Origin: Planctomycetota bacterium
GTDB taxonomy: Bacteria; Planctomycetota; UBA1135; GCA-002686595
Assembly (NCBI GenBank): GCA_016795205.1
Contig: JAEUHZ010000048.1
Coordinates: 49,936-113,935, forward strand
Direction: 5' to 3'
Length of the DNA: 64,000 bases
The notes under the pieces: generated by a model
What the model saw: only the letters and a program-made list of their open reading frames with translations
What the model was told of the DNA's origin: nothing
Databases searched by the model: none
Program-made: the position numbers and the translations under genes
Shown: in pieces, positions 50,162-57,571 of the stretch
How positions within the stretch are numbered: the stretch's first letter is position 1
Layout: each line of letters starts with the position of its first letter

Positions 50162-51928
50162 CTACGGCGCCCAGACGACCTCGAGGCCGTTGGTCAGGTT
50201 GAACGTGGCCACCGTGCAGTACGGCGCGGGGTTGCGGTACCAGGCCTGGTAGTAGCGCACGTCGCCGCCCTGCGGCACGGCGCTGGCGACGGACAAGAGC
50301 GGCGCACCGGGCACGCCGAAGCCGAACGAGGCGACGCCTGCCGACGCGGTGCTGGTGCCGAGCAACGTGAACGTCCCGCCCACGCAGCGCAGGCCGTCGC
50401 CGAAGGTCGAGCCCGCGCCGCCGTTCTGCGGCATGGAGCCCAAGAGGAACATGACCGTCGTGCCGCCGGGCACGTCGCGCGCCACGAGCGCCAACGTGTC
50501 GCCGCTCGTGCGCGGCCGGCCCGCGCCGACCAGGCTGGCCGATGCGCCGCCGGAGTGCGGGCAGCCCGCCCCGGCCGGTCCGGCGCCGCACGGACACGGC
50601 GTGCCGCTCCCGTCGCCGCTGCAGAACGGCCGCCCGGCCACGCAGGCGCGCAGGAACACGTCGCCCACGCCGTTCAGGTCGGCGAACACCGCGTCGTCGC
50701 CGCCGTACCCGAAGGCGACCGCGTCGGCGGCCGCGGTGACGGCGATCGAGAAGACGTCGGCCAGCGGCTGCATGTCGAGCCACGTGAGCGCCAGGAGCTC
50801 CGTGGTGCCGGCCGCGCGGTCCCGCCGGAACACGTCGCGCCGCCCGTTCACGTCCACGGCCACCAGGTCCGGAGCCGAGCTGGTGAAGACCGCGAAACGC
50901 CCATCGCGCGACACGAGCGGCGGGAAGGCGTCGAAGCCACTCTCCGCGCCGGAATCGTCGACGTTCACGCGCTCGATCGCTCCGTTCAGGCGATCCAGGA
51001 CGAAGGCGTCGTGCGCGCCGTTCGTGTCGTTCGACACGAGCTGCGGAGCCGAGCTGGAGAAGCCCACGTAGCGCCCGTCGCGCGTCATGGAGCCGACGTC
51101 CGTCCAACCGTTCGGCGCCGCGCCGCCCGGCCCGGCGACGAGCAACGCCGTCGTCCCGAGCCAGCGGTCGCGCACGAAGGCGTCCATCGAGCCGTTCGCG
51201 TCGTTCGGCACGAGGTTCGAGGCCATGCTCCCGAACAGCACGTAGCGCCCCTCGGGCGTGACGAAGGACAAGAGCGACGACGAGGCCGACATGTCGTCGC
51301 CCTCGGCCCCCGAGCTCGCAATGCTCACGCGCTCGATCGTCCCCAGCTCACGATCGACCAGGAAGACGTCGCGCGTGCCGTTCGTGTCCCCCGGGACCAG
51401 GTTCGTGGCCCAGCTCGCGAACGTGACCCAGCGCGCTCCCCCCGCGAGCGTCGCGCCGAACGAGGGCCCGTCACCCTCGACGCCGCCCGATCCCAGGCTG
51501 ACCCGCTCGACCGCGCCCGTCGCGCGGTCCACGACGTACACGTCGAGCGTGGCATTCGTCACGCCCGGCACGAGCGTGGTGGCCGCCGACTGGAAGGCCA
51601 CGAAGCGGCCATCGTCCGAGAGCGCTGGTCCAGCGCAGGCCGCGTTGCTCTCGACGCCGCCCGGCCCGACGCTCACGCGCTCGAGCGTGCCGAGCAGCAG
51701 GTCCCGCACGAACACGTCCGCGACCCCGTTCGCGTCCCCGGGCACCAGGTTCGCGGCCGACGAGACGAACGCCACGTAGCGGCCGTCGGGAGTGATCACC
51801 GGCGCGCTCGAGGGCCCGTCGCCCTCGAGGCCCTGCGCGTCGACCGACAGGCGCTCGATGGAGCACACCTGCCCCGCGACCGGCGCGGCGCTGGCGGCGA
51901 GGACGGCGAGGAGCGTGCCCGTGCGCAC
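50162..51928 (-). CDS. exported beta-propeller protein with C-terminal GDGSGxxCPCGN domain
   Basis: This is a 588-residue exported protein (signal peptide MRTGTLLAVLAASAAPVAGQ). Residues about 30-430 are at least seven repeats of roughly 52 residues with the TolB/WD40-like pattern DGRYVAFVSSAANLVPGDANG... DVFVRDLLLGTLERVS, forming a beta-propeller. Aspartate-rich turns (PGDxNGxxDVFVxD) may bind calcium. The C-terminal ~155 residues are the shared domain, starting CSGDGSGTPCPCGAG and ending TFNLTNGLEVVWAP. It would act on the cell surface. Start GTG at 51928 follows a TAGGAT hexamer by seven bases; the TAG is also the stop codon of the upstream methyltransferase gene. Confidence 0.8.
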   Translation of the reverse strand: MRTGTLLAVLAASAAPVAGQVCSIERLSVDAQGLEGDGPSSAPVITPDGRYVAFVSSAANLVPGDANGVADVFVRDLLLGTLERVSVGPGGVESNAACAGPALSDDGRFVAFQSAATTLVPGVTNATLDVYVVDRATGAVERVSLGSGGVEGDGPSFGATLAGGARWVTFASWATNLVPGDTNGTRDVFLVDRELGTIERVSIASSGAEGDDMSASSSLLSFVTPEGRYVLFGSMASNLVPNDANGSMDAFVRDRWLGTTALLVAGPGGAAPNGWTDVGSMTRDGRYVGFSSSAPQLVSNDTNGAHDAFVLDRLNGAIERVNVDDSGAESGFDAFPPLVSRDGRFAVFTSSAPDLVAVDVNGRRDVFRRDRAAGTTELLALTWLDMQPLADVFSIAVTAAADAVAFGYGGDDAVFADLNGVGDVFLRACVAGRPFCSGDGSGTPCPCGAGPAGAGCPHSGGASASLVGAGRPRTSGDTLALVARDVPGGTTVMFLLGSMPQNGGAGSTFGDGLRCVGGTFTLLGTSTASAGVASFGFGVPGAPLLSVASAVPQGGDVRYYQAWYRNPAPYCTVATFNLTNGLEVVWAP

Positions 51929-51941
51929 GCCCTCGATCCTA
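51926..51941 (-). promoter_or_regulatory. -10-like hexamer formed by an upstream stop codon
   Basis: On the minus strand TAGGAT (51941-51936) starts with the TAG stop of the methyltransferase gene (51941-51939) and is followed by seven bases (CGAGGGC) and the GTG at 51928. Stop and promoter share bases, so initiation here could be coupled to, or be independent of, upstream translation. Confidence 0.45.
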
Positions 51942-52700
51942 CGCCCGGCGCGCCACCACGACGACGTGGAAGCCCAGGAGCGACAGGCCGGGCAGGGCGC
52001 ACACCACCCGGTCGATCCGCAGGAACGCGCGGGTGATCCAGGCGTTCCCCGGCACGTGCTTCAAGACGCCCAGGTGGTCGGGGAACCCCGCGAAGACGTA
52101 GGCCAGGAACCCGTACTTCTTGACGCGCTCGACGCGCAGGCCGGCCTGCTCGCACAGGCCCACGATGCCTCGGCGCGTGAAGCCCTGGTCGCCCTCGTCG
52201 AAGTGCGGGCTCTTGCGATACAGCACGAACCGGGCCAGGCGAATCAGCGGGTTGTCGTTGCAGGGTTCGCTCATGACCAGCGCGCCGCCCGCGCGCAGCG
52301 TGCGTCGGCAGTTCGAGAGGAAGCCCACGTGGTCGCGCGTGTGGTGCAGGCTGCCCTTGCAGAAGACCACGTCGAACGCGCCGTCCTGGAAGGGCAGCTG
52401 CTCGGCGTCGCCGGTCACCAGCCGCGCGCCGGGGACGTACTGTTCGCTGACGAGCAGCATGTCGTGGCTGATGTCCAGCCCGACCGCGCCGGGCAGCCGC
52501 TGGCACAGCTCTGCCAGGAAGAAACCCGTGCCGCAGCCGATGTCGAGCACGGCGCGCGAGCCCGGGGGCGCATGCGAGATCATCTCGGCGTGCCAGTCCT
52601 CTTGGAACAGCCGCGAGAACTCGAATCCGTAGCGGTAGGCGTAGCGCGGCGCGAGCGCCCGGTGCAGCTCGATCTGCGCCTGTGCGTTGCTGTTCGCCAT
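51939..52700 (-). CDS. class I SAM-dependent methyltransferase
   Basis: This is a 253-residue methyltransferase. Motif I is VLDIGCGTGFFLAEL (about residues 51-65), the acidic strand-2 end is GLDIS, and VVFCKGSLHH forms the motif IV region, followed by LRTLRAGGALVMSEP (in part: LRAGGALVMSEP), the usual methyltransferase strand. The C-terminal ~90 residues are more helical and include hydrophobic stretches, possibly touching the membrane. The likely substrate type (small molecule, lipid or quinone) is undefined. ATG 52700 follows a TAGACT hexamer by 11 bases. Confidence 0.85.
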   Translation of the reverse strand: MANSNAQAQIELHRALAPRYAYRYGFEFSRLFQEDWHAEMISHAPPGSRAVLDIGCGTGFFLAELCQRLPGAVGLDISHDMLLVSEQYVPGARLVTGDAEQLPFQDGAFDVVFCKGSLHHTRDHVGFLSNCRRTLRAGGALVMSEPCNDNPLIRLARFVLYRKSPHFDEGDQGFTRRGIVGLCEQAGLRVERVKKYGFLAYVFAGFPDHLGVLKHVPGNAWITRAFLRIDRVVCALPGLSLLGFHVVVVARRA

Positions 52701-52717
52701 CGGGGCGGAGAAGTCTA
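52698..52717 (-). promoter_or_regulatory. -10-like hexamer close to start codon (methyltransferase gene)
   Basis: On the minus strand TAGACT (52717-52712) is followed by 11 bases and the ATG at 52700, without a convincing SD. Confidence 0.5.
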
Positions 52718-52742
52718 GCGCCCACGTCGCGCGCCTGCGGGG

Positions 52743-52758
52743 TAGGCTTCGAACGATG
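52743..52758 (+). promoter_or_regulatory. -10-like hexamer close to start codon (SGNH gene)
   Basis: TAGGCT at 52743-52748 is followed by seven bases (TCGAACG) and the ATG at 52756. No SD. Confidence 0.5.
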
Positions 52759-53520
52759 CACGCGGGCCGCCTCGAGCTCCTCGCGCGCGCCTGGGCGGCC
52801 GCGGGACTGGCCGCCGGCGCGCTGCTGGCACTGGCTTGGATCGACGTCCTGCCGGGCGGGTGGCGGTTGCGCGGGGTCGTCGAGGCTCACGCGGCGCGCG
52901 AGGCCCGTGAACGCGTGCAGCACCTGGCCGACCGCTGCCGCACGTTCGCCAGCGCGGACCCCGCGCAGCTGCGCGGTGGCGTGCTGTTCCTGGGCTCCTC
53001 CACGATCGAGCGCTGCCCGCTCGCGCAGGTCTTCCCGAGCGCGCGGACCGTGAACCGCGGCGTCGGCGGCGCGCGCGGCGCCGAGCTCGCGGCGCACCTC
53101 GACGGCCTGTTGCGCGGCGTGGAGCCGGAGGCGGTCGTGCTGTACGCCGGCGGTCCCGATCGCGTCGCGGCGCCGCTCGACGTGGCCGGCGCGCTGGCCG
53201 GAGCCGAGGCGCTGGCGCGCGGCGTTGCGGCGCGCTGCGCAGGCCGGCCGGTCCTGCTCCTGGGCTTGCTGCCGACCACGGCGAGCACGCCCGCGGAGCT
53301 GGAGGCGCTGGCGCGCATCGACGCCGGCCTCGGCCGCCTCGCGGACGAGCTGGGGTTCGCGCACGTCTCGCTGCGGGACAGCGACCTCGCCGCAGCCGAC
53401 GGCCGGCTGCGCGAAGATCTTTCCACGGACGGCCTGCACCTCACCGAGGAGGGCTACGCGATCTTCGCGCGGCGCTTGCGCGCCGCGCCCGAGCCGTTCG
53501 CCAGCCTGCTCGGCCCCTGA
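52756..53520 (+). CDS. SGNH/GDSL-type hydrolase, membrane-anchored
   Basis: This is a 254-residue protein. An N-terminal hydrophobic segment (AAAGLAAGALLALAW) anchors it or exports it. The SGNH fold is indicated by block I LFLGSSTIERCP (with the GSS serine), block II NRGVGGARG (Gly), block III LYAGGPDR, where the usual Asn of GxND is replaced by Pro-Asp context, and block V STDGLHLTEEGY with Asp-x-x-His at the end. Such enzymes hydrolyse acyl or acetyl esters, often on polysaccharides. The following flippase and second SGNH gene support a surface-polysaccharide role. Confidence 0.8.
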   Translation: MHAGRLELLARAWAAAGLAAGALLALAWIDVLPGGWRLRGVVEAHAAREARERVQHLADRCRTFASADPAQLRGGVLFLGSSTIERCPLAQVFPSARTVNRGVGGARGAELAAHLDGLLRGVEPEAVVLYAGGPDRVAAPLDVAGALAGAEALARGVAARCAGRPVLLLGLLPTTASTPAELEALARIDAGLGRLADELGFAHVSLRDSDLAAADGRLREDLSTDGLHLTEEGYAIFARRLRAAPEPFASLLGP

Positions 53521-53670
53521 AGGCCCACGCGGCCGTCGAGCTCGCGAGCTGGAAGGCCCCCGCTGGCGCCGCGCTCGGGCGCTCAGGTGCGTGGATTCCC
53601 CGCGGGCCCCTAGTCGCTGGAGTGCGCCGGCCGCACGCGCCGAAGGAAGCGCGACGCCGCGCGCGTCGCA

Positions 53671-55260
53671 ATGCCCCCCGACGGGCGGCACAATCGCGCG
53701 GCGACCGAGGGTCCCCGTCCCGTGTTCAAGAGCGTCGGCAGCACCTGGATCCTGAACGTGCTGCAGATCGCGTCCGTGCTGCTCATCTCGCCGTTCGTGA
53801 TCGCGCGGCTGGGCGACGGACCGAACGGCGTGTGGGTCACGATCGTGTCCCTCACCGGCCTGCTCGGCCTGCTCGTGCTGGGGATCCCCATGGCCTCGGT
53901 GCGCTTCGTCGCGGAGGCCGTCGCGCGCGGCGATCGGGCCCGGAAGGACGCGGCGGTCTCCACCTGCCTCGCGATCACCTTGGCGCTGGGCGCCGCGGCG
54001 CTCTGCGTCGGAGGCGTCCTGGGCTGGGCGTTCGAGGCGCGCTACCTGCGCGGCGAGCTGGTCGCCGGGCTCGACCCGGCCACGATCTCCGGGGCGCGCG
54101 CGGCCTTCGCCGTGGTGGTGCTGCAGGTGGCCCTGGGCTTCGCCATGCGCCTGCCGCACGGCATCCTCGACGCGCACGGGGACTTCGTGGCGCGCAACGC
54201 CGTCATGGCGGGCGAGATCGCCTTCCGCTTCGCGGCCACGCTCGCCGTGCTGAGCGTCTCCCCCAGCCTGCCGGCGCTGGCGCTGGTCGTGCTGGCCTCG
54301 TCGCTCGTCGAGTTCGCGGCGGCCATGGTCGTGCTCAAGCGCCGGCACCCGGACGTGCGCTTCTCGCTCGCCGCGTACGACCGCACGCTGGTGCGCGGCG
54401 TGCTGGCCTTCAGCGTGTGGGCGCTCTTGCTCAACGTGGGTGCCCTGCTGGCGTTTCGCGTCGACGCCTTGGTGATCGGCGCGTTCCTGCCGGCCGAGGC
54501 CGCCACGCAGTTCGACGTCGCGAACAAGTTCTTCGAGCCGCTGACCAGCTTGGTGGTGGCCGTTTCGGCGGTCATCCTGCCCCACGCCACGAAGCTCCAC
54601 GCGCTGGGGGCTGCCTCAGCGTTGCGAGCCGACTTCCTGAAGTGGTCCAAGATCTGCCTCTCGCTGGTGCTGGCCGTGGGCCTGTACCTCTTGGTCCTGG
54701 GGCCCGCCTTCCTGGGCGCCTGGGTCGGCCAGCGCTTCGTGGAGCCTTCGGGGCCGGTGCTCCAGGTGCTGATGCTCTCGTTCCTGGTGTGGCTGCCCGT
54801 GCGCGGCGTGGCCATCGCCGTGCTGTTCGGCCTGGGCCGGCCGCGCAAGGCCGCGTTGGCCTTCCTCGGGCTGGGCGTCGTGAACCTCGTGGTGAGCGTG
54901 CTGCTGGTCGGACCGCTGGGCATCCTGGGCGTGGCCTTGGGCACCGCGGTCCCGAACGTCGTCTTCGCGTTGTACGTGCTGGTCCTCGCCGCGCGCGAGG
55001 TCGGCGTGGGGCTCGGCGAGTACGCCGTCTACGTCGCCGGACGCGCGGCGCTCGGGGCGCTGGCGCCCCTGGGCTTCCTGCTCGCCGTGCGACACCTGCT
55101 CGATCCACGTGGCATGCCGGCGCTGCTCGGCACGGGTGCGCTGATGCTGGTCGTCTTCGCGGCCGCCTGGATCCTCTTCGTGTACCGCAACGATCCGCTG
55201 CTCGACCTGCGGGCGCTCCTGCGGCGCTCGCAGTCCGCGCGAGAGGGGAGCGCGCGTTGA
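53671..55260 (+). CDS. Wzx-type polysaccharide flippase (MOP superfamily)
   Basis: This is a 529-residue membrane protein with about 12-14 transmembrane helices along its whole length, beginning STWILNVLQIASVLLISPFVIARLGDGPNGVWVTI (in part) and typical of the oligosaccharide flippase family: conserved start helix, GLLGLLVLGIP, and late FLVWLPVRGVAIAVLFGLGRP. It would move lipid-linked oligosaccharide units across the inner membrane. The first 17 residues are charged and could be trimmed if translation starts at GTG 53722. The stop is fused to the TTG start of the next gene. Confidence 0.85.
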   Translation: MPPDGRHNRAATEGPRPVFKSVGSTWILNVLQIASVLLISPFVIARLGDGPNGVWVTIVSLTGLLGLLVLGIPMASVRFVAEAVARGDRARKDAAVSTCLAITLALGAAALCVGGVLGWAFEARYLRGELVAGLDPATISGARAAFAVVVLQVALGFAMRLPHGILDAHGDFVARNAVMAGEIAFRFAATLAVLSVSPSLPALALVVLASSLVEFAAAMVVLKRRHPDVRFSLAAYDRTLVRGVLAFSVWALLLNVGALLAFRVDALVIGAFLPAEAATQFDVANKFFEPLTSLVVAVSAVILPHATKLHALGAASALRADFLKWSKICLSLVLAVGLYLLVLGPAFLGAWVGQRFVEPSGPVLQVLMLSFLVWLPVRGVAIAVLFGLGRPRKAALAFLGLGVVNLVVSVLLVGPLGILGVALGTAVPNVVFALYVLVLAAREVGVGLGEYAVYVAGRAALGALAPLGFLLAVRHLLDPRGMPALLGTGALMLVVFAAAWILFVYRNDPLLDLRALLRRSQSAREGSAR

Positions 55261-56444
55261 GTCCGCTGGAATGGGCGGCCCTGCTGCTCGCGCTGCTGGT
55301 GCTGCTGGCCGTGGCCGAGCTGGCCGCGCGGGCGCTCTTGGTGCGCTGCGGTCGCTACTACGTGTGGGCACCCGGAGCGCGCCTGCGACTCGAGCTCGAC
55401 CGCACCACGCTGCCCATGCTGGAGCCGGTCGCGCGGCACGCGATCAACTCCGACGGCGAGCGCGGCGACGAGGCGCCGCCCGATGCGGGCACCTTCCGCG
55501 TGCTGGTCGCCGGAGGCAGCGCCGCCGAGTGCTACTACCTCGACCAGCACAGCCAGTGGCCGCACGTCCTGCAGGAGGTCCTGTCGCGGCCGGAGAACCT
55601 GGCGCGCCTCGGCGCGCGGCGCGTGCACGTGGGGAACGTCGCCCGTTCGCTGGTCACCTGCCGCCACGTCGACCGAATCCTGGAGCAGACGCTCGAGCGC
55701 TACGCACGAATCGACGCGATCGTGTTCCTGGTGGGCGCGAGCGACGTCGTGACCTGGATGGAGCAGGGCACCCCCGAACGGATCGACGAGCCGCCCATCC
55801 CCCCGGGCCAGGTCTTCGCGCAGCATCCCGAGGGGCCGTTCGGCTGGAGCCCCAGGACGCTGGCGCTGCGGCGCATCGCGTCGGCCGTGAAGCGCCGGCT
55901 CCTCAAGCCGGTCGAGGTGCGCGAGCGCGCGGGCAAGCGCCTGGCGGAGGTGCGAGCCATGCGCGCCGCCGCCACCACGATCATCCACACGCCACCCGAC
56001 CCGCGACCCATGGTCGAGCACTTCGCGAAATGGTTCGAGCGCTGCCTGCGGCGTGCGCAGGCCAAGGCGCCCCTGGTCTTGGCCGTGCGCCAACCGTGGC
56101 TCGAGAAGCGCTTCACGCCCGAGGAAGAGCGCTGGCTGTGGAGCTACGCGGTCGGCCGCCCGTACCACCAGACCTGTACGACCTACTTCTCCCACGAGGC
56201 CGCCTGGGCCTTGAACCGGGCCACCGACCGGCGCGCCGCCGAGGTCGCCGCGCGCACGGGCGTGGCCCAGCTCGACCTCATGCCGCTCCTGCCGGCCGAC
56301 TTCGCGACCTGGTACGACGAGCAGCACCACACGCCCGCCGGGTGCCGGCTCGTGGGCGAGGCCATCGCACGCGCGCTGGTGGCAGCCCACGAGCGACGCG
56401 GGACGGCGCTGGACGCCGTGCCGTCCGCCGTCCCGTCCGCCTGA
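55257..56444 (+). CDS. membrane-anchored SGNH/GDSL-like hydrolase
   Basis: This is a 395-residue protein starting at TTG 55257 (TTGA overlap with the flippase stop, SD-like GAGAGGGGAG). One N-terminal transmembrane helix (WAALLLALLVLLAVAELAARALL) is followed by a SGNH-like domain: block I VLVAGGSAAECYYLDQHSQWP (the GGS serine), block III FLVGASDVVTW, and block V WYDEQHHTPAGC with Asp and His. It lacks the usual NRGxxG-type motif II, so catalysis is not certain. The gene is coupled to a flippase and is likely part of exopolysaccharide acylation or deacylation. Confidence 0.72.
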   Translation: MSPLEWAALLLALLVLLAVAELAARALLVRCGRYYVWAPGARLRLELDRTTLPMLEPVARHAINSDGERGDEAPPDAGTFRVLVAGGSAAECYYLDQHSQWPHVLQEVLSRPENLARLGARRVHVGNVARSLVTCRHVDRILEQTLERYARIDAIVFLVGASDVVTWMEQGTPERIDEPPIPPGQVFAQHPEGPFGWSPRTLALRRIASAVKRRLLKPVEVRERAGKRLAEVRAMRAAATTIIHTPPDPRPMVEHFAKWFERCLRRAQAKAPLVLAVRQPWLEKRFTPEEERWLWSYAVGRPYHQTCTTYFSHEAAWALNRATDRRAAEVAARTGVAQLDLMPLLPADFATWYDEQHHTPAGCRLVGEAIARALVAAHERRGTALDAVPSAVPSA

Positions 56445-56482
56445 AGGCTCGCGCGCGGCGGAGTCGGGTGGGCCGCGAGCCT
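56445..56482. terminator. bidirectional terminator hairpin
   Basis: AGGCTCGCG (56445-56453) and CGCGAGCCT (56474-56482) form a perfect 9-bp stem with a 20-base loop between the convergent SGNH gene and the LPG-synthase-like gene. No T tract is visible. Confidence 0.6.
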
Positions 56483-57477
56483 CACTCCGAGACGCTCGTC
56501 GCGAGGCCCAGGAGCGCGTGGGAGAGCAGGCCCAGCGCGACGATGTGGACGAGCTGCACGGCGTGCAAGCCCAGGCCGGTGGCGAGCGCGAGGTCGTGCG
56601 GGACGCCCAGGACGCCGAAGCCGAGCGTCCAGCCCAGCTCCAACGTGCCGAAGTTCGCGAAGGCGCTGACCGGGATCAGGCTCGTCAGGATCGCCAGGCT
56701 CGAGCCGAACGTGGCCTCCGCCAGCGTGGTCTCGGCTGGGAGGCCCAGCGCGCGCGCCAGCACCGCGCAGAACAGGAAGATCACGAGCCAGATCGGGATC
56801 GACGCCAACCCCGCGCGCAGCAGGCGCCCGTCGCCGCCCGACTCGCGCAGGGCGCCGGCCAGCCCCTCGATGCGCAGCGCGGCACCCGCGCCGAGCCGCG
56901 TCCGCCCCAAGCCCAGGATCCGCAGGGCGGCGCCGGCGACGCGCGCCAGGAGGTCGCTGCGCGCCGTGAGCCACAGCACCCCGGCGCCCGTGGCCGCGAG
57001 CCCGGCGCCGAGCGGCACGAACCAGGGGATCCCTGGAAACGCTCCCGACCCCGCCAGCGCGAAGCACGCGACCGCGAAACCCAGCGCCAGCACCGCCACG
57101 TCGAGCAGCCGCGACACGACCAGCGACGCCAGGCCGGCGGCCGCCGGGACGCCGCACGCACGCCGGGCGTAGAGCACGAAGGTCGCCTCGCCGAGCTTGG
57201 CCGGCAGCAGGAACGCCGCCATGGTGTGCGCGCCGCACACGGCGAGGAACGGCGCGGGCCGCGGTCGCAGGCCGCCCGGCAGGAGGATCGCGAAACGCCA
57301 GGCCCGCAGCAGGTACAGCACGACGTGCAGCCCGAACGCCGGCAGCCACGTCGCGAAGGTCAGGCGGCCGAGGGTCTCCAGCACGGCGCGCGGCTCGAGC
57401 CCACTCCACCACAGGACGAGCGCGGTGAGCCCAGCCGCCACGGCGACGGAGACCAGGACGCGAAGGGACGTCTTCAT
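56482..57477 (-). CDS. LPG synthase-like integral membrane protein (flippase-type domain)
   Basis: This is a 331-residue protein with about eight transmembrane helices of the lysylphosphatidylglycerol synthetase TM / UPF0104 family: the GLHVVLYLLRAWRFAILLPGG segment and the AFLLPAKLGEATFVLYARR motif are diagnostic, and SLIPVSAFANFGTLE precedes the last helices. MprF-related proteins of this fold move or modify lipids, some as flippases for aminoacylated lipids; there is no synthase domain here. I start at ATG 57477; a GTG three bases upstream is possible. It lies 95 bases downstream of the VWA gene. Confidence 0.8.
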   Translation of the reverse strand: MKTSLRVLVSVAVAAGLTALVLWWSGLEPRAVLETLGRLTFATWLPAFGLHVVLYLLRAWRFAILLPGGLRPRPAPFLAVCGAHTMAAFLLPAKLGEATFVLYARRACGVPAAAGLASLVVSRLLDVAVLALGFAVACFALAGSGAFPGIPWFVPLGAGLAATGAGVLWLTARSDLLARVAGAALRILGLGRTRLGAGAALRIEGLAGALRESGGDGRLLRAGLASIPIWLVIFLFCAVLARALGLPAETTLAEATFGSSLAILTSLIPVSAFANFGTLELGWTLGFGVLGVPHDLALATGLGLHAVQLVHIVALGLLSHALLGLATSVSE

Positions 57478-57571
57478 CACGGCCGTCGGGGCGGGATCCG
57501 CGGCCAGCGGGGCGCGGCGGACGGGTGTCCGACCCGGCGCTGCCGTCGGGCGCGCCGCTCGTCGCGCGCCG

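Noticed and set aside
53622..56444. A 940-residue frame covering the flippase and SGNH genes.
   Set aside because: The first two thirds are a shadow of the flippase frame. Only 55257-56444, starting with TTG, encodes a plausible protein.
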